Part shown: one piece after another, positions 57,853 through 64,000 of the stretch
How positions within the stretch are numbered: position 1 is the stretch's first letter
Layout of the letters: every line of letters starts with the position of its first letter
Assembly (NCBI GenBank): GCA_007570785.1
Contig: ML660211.1
Location: 5,058,463 to 5,122,462 of the forward strand
DNA: 64,000 bases
Direction of reading: 5' to 3'
DNA from: Antilocapra americana
Lineage: Eukaryota; Chordata; Mammalia; Artiodactyla; Antilocapridae
Position numbers and translations under genes: made by a program
The notes under the pieces: generated by a model
The model's database searches: none
What the model was told of the DNA's origin: nothing
What the model saw: only the letters and a program-made list of their open reading frames with translations

Positions 57853-59185
57853 TAAGGCATGTGCCCTCTTAATGTAACTGAATGAACAGAAGATTTTACA
57901 CAGGCACACATAAGTCTCTTATTATTTGCAGACTTAATTTTTTATACATTTGTGTAATTTTGTTCAGCAAGAAGCTAGCTATTATAGCAATGTAAGTATT
58001 ATTTTATACATTTATATATTGGTGTAGAGATAATAGAATTAAAAATATATATATTTTGACAAAATAGACTGAAATAGCATATATTTCATTTTTTCTTACC
58101 TGTTTCACTCATATTGTAAATATTCTAAATTATTCAAGTGAAATGAAGAATGTAAACTAAGGCAGAAGCAATTAGTCATTTATTCATAACTTATAACCTA
58201 TTCCCTTCTAAAACATCACTTGAGATTAATGTATTGATATTCTTTTTATCCTGGGGCCATAATCTGAAATCAAAGTGTTAAGATGCAAATATCTCTGGTC
58301 ATTATATTAAATGCAAACATATTTGTAGTTGGCATGGCAATTGCTACCTCCAGAGGATATGAAGCATACAAATGTATGATTTCTGGCTATTCCTACAATA
58401 TTATGTTGATTTCCAAAAGTGGTTTCTGTTGTCCATATACATATACACCACAGTTAAGTATAAGCACTTTGTTAAAAATAACAACATATTTCCAGAAACT
58501 TTGAAAGAAAATGTCATCTATATTGTACTAAAACAAAAGACCTCCAAATTCTACCAACAAGTCAAAAAAAAAAAAATTAGAGCATCTTTGAAACAGGAAA
58601 CATTCCCAGAAACATTTCTGTAAAAGAACTTTATGGAGAGGCTTAAGCAAAATATATATCATCAAAGTCATCTTGTTTAAATATTCTATAATGGCAACAT
58701 TAGTGATTCTCAATTTTAACTTAGAATTTTCATAGTAGTTCTATGGGATTAATTCCCAGATGCATTTCTAATAACAAATGCTTTATTGCCTTATGGTGAT
58801 TAATTCAAGAAAAGTCATCTCAGTTTCTTAGAAAGATTTAAACAAGGCTGAAATTTTATCAAGCTAGGCCTTGGCAACTACTTTTGATGCTAATTAAAAT
58901 ATATTCATTTACTACTCTAGATGTCAAATATTCCCTGAATTCCAAATGGATTAAAGCAGGTGATCCATATCACTAAACTTATAGTAAAGAGTATGTGAAA
59001 CACACTCTACATCTGGGTTTTTCACAGCTTCCTTCGGAGAATTGTCATCCTGCCCTATAGACTCATGCTCCAACTCTCCAGGACCAGAGAGAGGCTGCCA
59101 ATTTATCATTCCTCATGTATTTAATTTGTGAATATTATGCAAATTAAATACCCCCCCCAAAATGCAGGGGCTAAGATATGTGTTT
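57853..59185. other. Unannotated AT-rich DNA
   Basis: No gene is seen. Frames at 58283-58623 are AT-driven. A C run lies at 59151-59157. Confidence 0.42.
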
Positions 59186-59186
59186 T

Positions 59187-60440
59187 TGTCGTTGTTGTTA
59201 TTGTTGTTCACTTGCTCAATTGTGTCTGACTCTTAGGACTCCATGGAATGCTGCATTCCAGGCCTCTCTTCCCCTCACCATCTCCCGAAGTTTGCCCAAA
59301 TTCATGCCCATTGCATCGGTGATGCCATCCAGCTATCTCATCCTCTGATGCCCTCTTCGTCTGTCCTCAATCTTTCCCAGCATCAGGGACTTTTCCAATG
59401 AGTCAGCTGTTTGCATCAGATGACCAAAATACTACAGTTTCAACATCAGTATTGGTCCTTCAACAAGTATTCAGGGTAGATTTCCTTAAGATTGACTGAT
59501 TTTATCTCCTTGCATCTAAGGGACTCTTAGTCTTCTCCAACACCATAGTTTGAAGGCATCAGTTCTCTGGCACTTGCTTGTTACTTCAGGTATCTCTTGC
59601 CTTCCTACTTTTGCATTCCAATCCCCAGTGATTAATAGAACATCATTTTTGCTATTACTTCTAGGAGGTCTTCTAGGTCTTCATAGAACTGATCAGTTTC
59701 AGCTTCTTCGGCATTGGTGGTAGGCATTGAATGAGGCATTGAATTGCTGAGTTGTTGAACGGCTTGCCTTGGAAACAAACCGAGATCATTCTGTCATTTT
59801 TGAGGTTATATCCAAGTACTGCATTTTGTACTTTTTTGTTGATTATGAGGGCTACTCCATTTCTTCTATGGAATTCTTGCCCACAGTAGTAGATATAATG
59901 GTCATCTGAATTAAATTTGCCCATTTCTATCTATCTGAGTTCACTGATTCCTAAGATGTTGATATTTTTTTTTTATTCTTACCAACTGCTTGGCCACATC
60001 CAATGTACCTTGATTCATGGACCTAACATTCCAGGTTTCTATGGAATATTGCTCTTTGCAGCATCAGATTTTACTTTCATCACCAGACACATCCACAACT
60101 GAGCATCATTTCTGTTTTGACCTAGCTGCTTCATTCTTTATGGGGTTATTAGTAGTTCTCCTCCACTCTTCCACAGTAGCATATTGGACACTTTCAGACC
60201 TGGGAGACTCATCTTTCAGTGTCATATCTTTCTGTCCTTTTATACTGTTCATGAGGTTCTCACAGCAAGTACACTGGGGTGGTTTGCCATTCCTTCCTCC
60301 AGTGATCACATTTTCTCAAGGTCTCCTTTATGACCCATCTATCTTGGGTGGCCCTAAACAGTACAGCTCATAGCTTCATTGTTATACAAGCCCCTTCATC
60401 ACGACAAGGCAGTGATCCATGAAAGGGAAAATATATGTTA
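59187..60440 (-). mobile_element. BovB LINE with 5' end joined to 3' end (internal deletion)
   Basis: The left part (59187-59578) is a BovB 3' end on the minus strand (tcaatctttcccagcatcag, tccaatgagtcagctgtttg). The right part (59580-60440) is the BovB 5' region in the same orientation. It includes the N-terminal endonuclease (minus frame 59924-59673: FNSDDHYIYYCGQEFHRRNG, NDRMISVCFQGKPFN) and upstream leader sequence (cccttcatcacgacaaggca). The remaining endonuclease and nearly all of the reverse transcriptase are missing between them, so the copy is defective. Confidence 0.9.
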
Positions 60441-60449
60441 TAATTGTGT

Positions 60450-60860
60450 AAATCAGATCATGTAATTCCATTTCCACCCATTTGCTCTGGGATAAAATTG
60501 AAGTCGCCCATCTGGCCAGCTTGCTTTATATAACTTCTGTGTGTATCTTTAACCTCCTGCTGACCATAGTGTCCCAACCCTGACCACACAGTTCCACCCT
60601 CCACACCAGCCCCGCCTTCTTCAAACCTCAAGTCCAGCACTGCGTCTTTGCCCACAGTCCCTTACTCACGTTCATGCCCTGCCCTATCACCACAGCACAG
60701 GCTTCCTGTACTTTTTACACTTTGCACAAATTTCATGTTATATTGATTCATGTGATTATTTGATTAACATCTTTCTTTTTAGATAGTAGTGTCCAAATGG
60801 TCAGAACCATTTATTATTTGACTCAGTATTTGTCCTCAGTGCTTCTCATGCCTCCTGCAA
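60450..60860 (+). mobile_element. L2-like LINE remnant
   Basis: The blocks gggataaaattgaag, ccatctggccagcttgcttt, ccctgaccacacagttccac and ttacactttgcacaaatttc follow the general order of the L2 3' region, strongly diverged. Confidence 0.5.
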
Positions 60861-60970
60861 CAGAAAGAAGAAGCATTATCCCAGTTTCATCAAGGATAAT
60901 AGATCTTTCAAGAAAGGGAAAATAATAAATTTAGATTTTAAGTATTGCTTCTGAGAGAGACAGTGTTGAT
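60861..60970. other. Unannotated spacer
   Basis: Nothing recognised. Confidence 0.4.
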
Positions 60971-60974
60971 GGAA

Positions 60975-61195
60975 TTCTGTTTCAAGCACTGTGTGAAGTT
61001 CTCTGTATGCCTTCAGCCTGTGCAATCCTCATGGGAAATGTACTATAAGTATCCCCATTGACCAGCAAAGAGTCAGCAAGGTAATTGTCTTATATTATAT
61101 CCAAGATCTAATAAGAGACAGAGTCGATGAGAACCCAGGACTTTTAATATTCAAGTTTATGATCTCAAATCCTATTGTAACTCTGAGATGGGGTT
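60975..61195 (+). mobile_element. MIR SINE remnant
   Basis: The order caagcactgtgtgaagttct, gcaatcctcatgggaaatgt, agtatccccattgaccagc and gagaacccaggacttttaat matches the MIR core to 3' region, plus orientation. Confidence 0.68.
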
Positions 61196-61539
61196 GGGGA
61201 TGTCTAGCTTTTATCAGTTTACTGAGAACTCTATTCAGGTTAACAGAGGGAACCTTAAGTTATTTTCATCTTTTCTCTCTAGAGTTATTTCTCAATTATG
61301 TTCATGCTTTAGTGTCTGATTTAAGATAAGTGACTCAATCCACAATAGATGAATTTAAACCATTAATATTTATATAAGACATATTCCCACTCTGTACCAG
61401 ATCCCTGTCCACTTAGTTCCTCAAATAAATACAGGAATCATCCTTTCTTTCTCTCTCTCCTTCATGTTACATATGCCATTCAGCAACAAGTCTTGTTAGC
61501 ATTCTATAATCCACACATCTATAATCCATTTACTTAGAT

Positions 61540-62200
61540 CTTTCTAAACCTACTCCTCCCATCATTGCCTAAGCAACCATCACATCTTCCTGGATGATAG
61601 CAACAGCTGTGGCATCATAAGCAGTCTGCCTCATCCCACTTCTGCCTTCATCTTTCTTTAAATTCACTCTCCACACAGCAGTCAGAATTTTCTTTGTAAA
61701 ATTTTCTTTCTACACAGGTTTCCTTTGTTAAAACATTTTTTTTTCCTTCTTGCTCTTTATGTCACCCTAAGGCTGTAATCCAAACCTGCCTCCTAAAACT
61801 AACATAATCCTACTTGATCTGCCTCTGTTTTATCACTCTCAGCTAACTCATTACCTGGCAGCCACATTGATCTTTGTTATCCCTTTCATGCCAACCCAAA
61901 GCATCTGCACTCTGCCTGGAATACACATCCTTTGCTCAGCTTTGCAAAGAGAGTGAATTCCAAACATTCAGCTCTCAGCTCAAATATCACCTCCACAGAG
62001 AGGCTTTCACAAGGCTCTCTTCTCATAGTAGTCAGTATACCTTTTACTCTAACACATCACGCTGTTAATCTTTTTTGTAGGACTTATGCTTATTTAATAT
62101 TTCTGCTTATTTATTGTTTCACTTATTTTGAGAACGAAATTTGTGAAGAGAACATGTCTTTTTTGCAGTATTGTATTCTTAAGCCCCAAATATAAGAAAC
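61540..62200 (+). mobile_element. L2 LINE 3' region
   Basis: The order ctggatgatagcaacagctg, ctccacacagcagtcagaat, gccaacccaaagcatctgca, agctcaaatatcacctccac and gaacgaaatttgtgaagaga matches the 3' kilobase of L2 in the plus orientation. Short frames at 61874-62195 are within it. Confidence 0.72.
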
Positions 62201-62414
62201 AGTGTTGGTGGTTTTTGTTTTATATGTTTAGATTTTATTTTTAATGGAACTTAGGTACAGAGATTTGAGTACACCCTATACACAGCTCAAATAGTTATCA
62301 TTTTCTTTCTATGCTAGGACTTTGTCTCATTTATATTTACAGATATATTATGTTTATTTCCTTTATCTCCACTTTCATTCTATGCTCATTCTATTGGGCT
62401 TGATCTATGTCTTT
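62201..62414. other. Unannotated AT-rich DNA
   Basis: Nothing recognised. Confidence 0.4.
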
Positions 62415-62417
62415 AAA

Positions 62418-62602
62418 TGTGAAGGTGGGAGGAGAAGGGGACGACAGAGAATGAGATGGTTGGATGGCATCACCAACTCAATGGACATGAGTTTGAGTAA
62501 ACTCCAGGAGTTGGTAATGGACAGGGAGGCGTGGCTTGCTGCAGTCCATGGGGTTGAAAAGAGTCAGACACGACTGAGTGACTGAACTGAACTGAACTGA
62601 TA
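62418..62602 (+). mobile_element. BovB 3' terminal fragment
   Basis: It retains only the last 185 bp: ggaggagaaggggacgacag, ggatggcatcaccaactcaa, gtcagacacgactgagtgac and the ctgaactgaactgaactga tail. Low divergence suggests a recent insertion. Confidence 0.93.
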
Positions 62603-63015
62603 TCATTGTAAAATATGTAGAGATGATATTTGAGTATGCATATTTAATTTGCATTAGCTATATTCTGCATTTTGTTTCTTACTTTTTTCATAAAGCATGT
62701 TTGTAAGATCCCTACATTTTTCTGTATCTGCCTTTTGTGATTTTTGCATGTTTTAATAGTTGGCATCCACCATATTTTCCATACATTCCTGAGTGATTTG
62801 CACCCAAACAAATTCTAACCTCCACCAACATATACTTTGTCACAGTGAACATGCAGCTTCATGTTCAGCCTCTGATCTGTGGAGAATTCATCTGTGATAT
62901 GCACTCAGGAGTGGGATTGCTGAGCTATATGTAATTTTTACAATAAGACACAATAGTTATTAAAGTAAATTATTTAATTATTACTTATTATTAGTTACTT
63001 ATTTTAGCACTGTAT
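62603..63015. other. Unannotated DNA
   Basis: Possibly an old L1 3' portion (agtgggattgctgagctata near 62910), but not firmly assigned. Confidence 0.35.
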
Positions 63016-63027
63016 AGTAAACTATTT

Positions 63028-63249
63028 AGGACTTCTCTGGTGGTTCAGATGGCAAACAATCTGCCTGCAATGCAGGAGACCAGGGTTCGATCCCTGGGTC
63101 AGAAAGATCCCCTGCAGAAGGAAATGGCTAACCACTCCAGTATTCTTGCCTGGAGAATTTCTTGGGCAGAGGAGCCTGGCGGGCTACAGTACATAGGGTC
63201 CCAAAGAGTTGGACATGATTGAGCAATTAACACAGACACACATACACAC
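63028..63249 (+). mobile_element. Bov-tA SINE with imperfect TSD
   Basis: The head ggacttctctggtggttcag and body (cctgcagaaggaaatggcta, ttcttgcctggagaatttct, agagttggacatgattgagc) end in a CA-rich tail. The flanks agtaaactattt (63016-63027) and agtaagctatct (63250-63261) are a diverged target-site duplication. Confidence 0.93.
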
Positions 63250-63293
63250 AGTAAGCTATCTTACATTTTTGTCATGTGAATAAATATAACCAC

Positions 63294-64000
63294 CCACATG
63301 GACATCAACAGATGGTCAATACTGAAGTCAGATCAATTATATTCTTTGCAGCAAAGATGGAGAAGCTCTATACAGTCAGCACAAACAAGATCGGGAGCTG
63401 ACTGTGGCTCATATCCTGAACTCCTTATTGCCAAATTCAGACTTAAATTGAAGAGAGTAGGGAAAACCACTAGACCATTCAGGTATGACCTAAATTAAAT
63501 CCCTTACAATATAAGAATGAAAGTGACAAACACATTCAAGGGATTAGATCTCACAGACAGAATGCCTGAAGAACTATGGACAGATATTCATGACATTGTA
63601 CAGGAGGCAGTGATCCAGACCATCCCCAAGAAATATAAATGCAAAAAAGGCAAAATGGTTGTCTGAAGTGGCCTCATAAATAGCGAAGGAAGGAAGAGAA
63701 GCTAAAGGCAAAGGAGAAAGGAAAGATATATCCATTTGAATGCAGAGTTCCAAAGAATAGCAAAGAGAGATAATAAAGCCTTCCTTGGTGATCAGTGTAA
63801 GGAAGTAGAGGTAAACAACAGAATGGGAAAGACTAGAGATCTCTTCAAGAAAATTAGAGATACCAAGGGAACATCTCATGTAAAGATGGGCTCAATAAAG
63901 GACAGAAATCATATGGACCTAACAGAAGCAGAAGATATGAAGAGGTGGCAAGAATACACAGAAAAAACTATACAAAAATGATCTTCATGACCCAATAACC
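63294..64000 (+). mobile_element. BovB LINE, endonuclease C-terminus and linker, cut by window edge
   Basis: It starts in the C-terminal endonuclease region. The first frame (63298-63498) carries RWRSSIQSAQTRSGADCG and RLKLKRVGKTTRPFRYDLN. The endonuclease SDH signature near 63400 reads SYP, so two residues normally required for catalysis are changed. After stops near 63500-63735, the frame 63736-63981 carries MNAEFQRIAKRDNKAFL, NRMGKTRDLFKKIRDTKG and MDLTEAEDMKRWQEYTE, the linker before the reverse transcriptase. The reverse transcriptase would lie beyond base 64000. Confidence 0.95.

Noticed and set aside
1..64000. CRISPR array, prophage, operon or other prokaryotic system
   Set aside because: Repeats are dispersed mammalian SINEs and LINEs. 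No regular spacer array, ribosome binding sites or dense coding are present.
1..64000. Functional tRNA genes suggested by tRNA-like heads
   Set aside because: All tRNA-like stretches found are heads of Bov-tA, CHR-1 or CHR-2 SINEs fused to SINE bodies, with decayed structure.

Overview
The window is mammalian nuclear DNA from a pecoran ruminant (cattle, sheep, goat, deer or a close relative). The evidence is the repeat set: tRNA-Glu-headed Bov-tA SINEs and BOV-A monomers and dimers, BovB (RTE-type) LINE copies with their ART2A-like 3' ends, ruminant L1 3' ends, and older cetartiodactyl CHR-1/CHR-2 SINEs. The species cannot be fixed from sequence alone. The DNA is AT-rich and gene-poor, with no CpG island, no RNA gene and nothing prokaryotic.

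Only one piece of host coding sequence is supported: a plus-strand internal exon at 29135-29357, with a good 3' splice site, a consensus 5' splice site, an open frame through both, and more CpG than its surroundings. Its gene is not recognised. If it is real, the flanking tens of kilobases are probably intron.

Layout. 0-8 kb: several Bov-tA copies, two BovB 3' ends and an old ORF1-bearing, ORF2-less L1 relative (about 4.3-7.6 kb) split by an LTR-like insert. 8-13 kb: CHR-1, a palindromic mariner-type MITE, an L1 3' end and a BovB 3' end. 13-20 kb: CHR-2, a Bov-tA with a BOV-A2 dimer inside it, and more Bov-tA. 20-29 kb: mostly unrecognised, with a more GC-balanced block at 20.7-23.9 kb. 29-34 kb: the exon, then an ancient minus-strand L1 interrupted first by a BovB 3' end and then by a young L1 that inserted with a 5' inversion. 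35-41 kb: four BovB-derived copies, two per orientation. 42-54 kb: scattered SINEs, MIR, and a BovB with much of its reverse transcriptase. 55-58 kb: young L1 3' ends, one possibly carrying a 3' transduction. 59-64 kb: an internally deleted BovB, L2 and MIR remnants, and a BovB running off the right edge.

All other long open frames belong to decayed transposable elements or are chance frames, and no set of genes acting together is visible. The more interesting content is the record of retrotransposition, much of it supported by target-site duplications that can be read directly.
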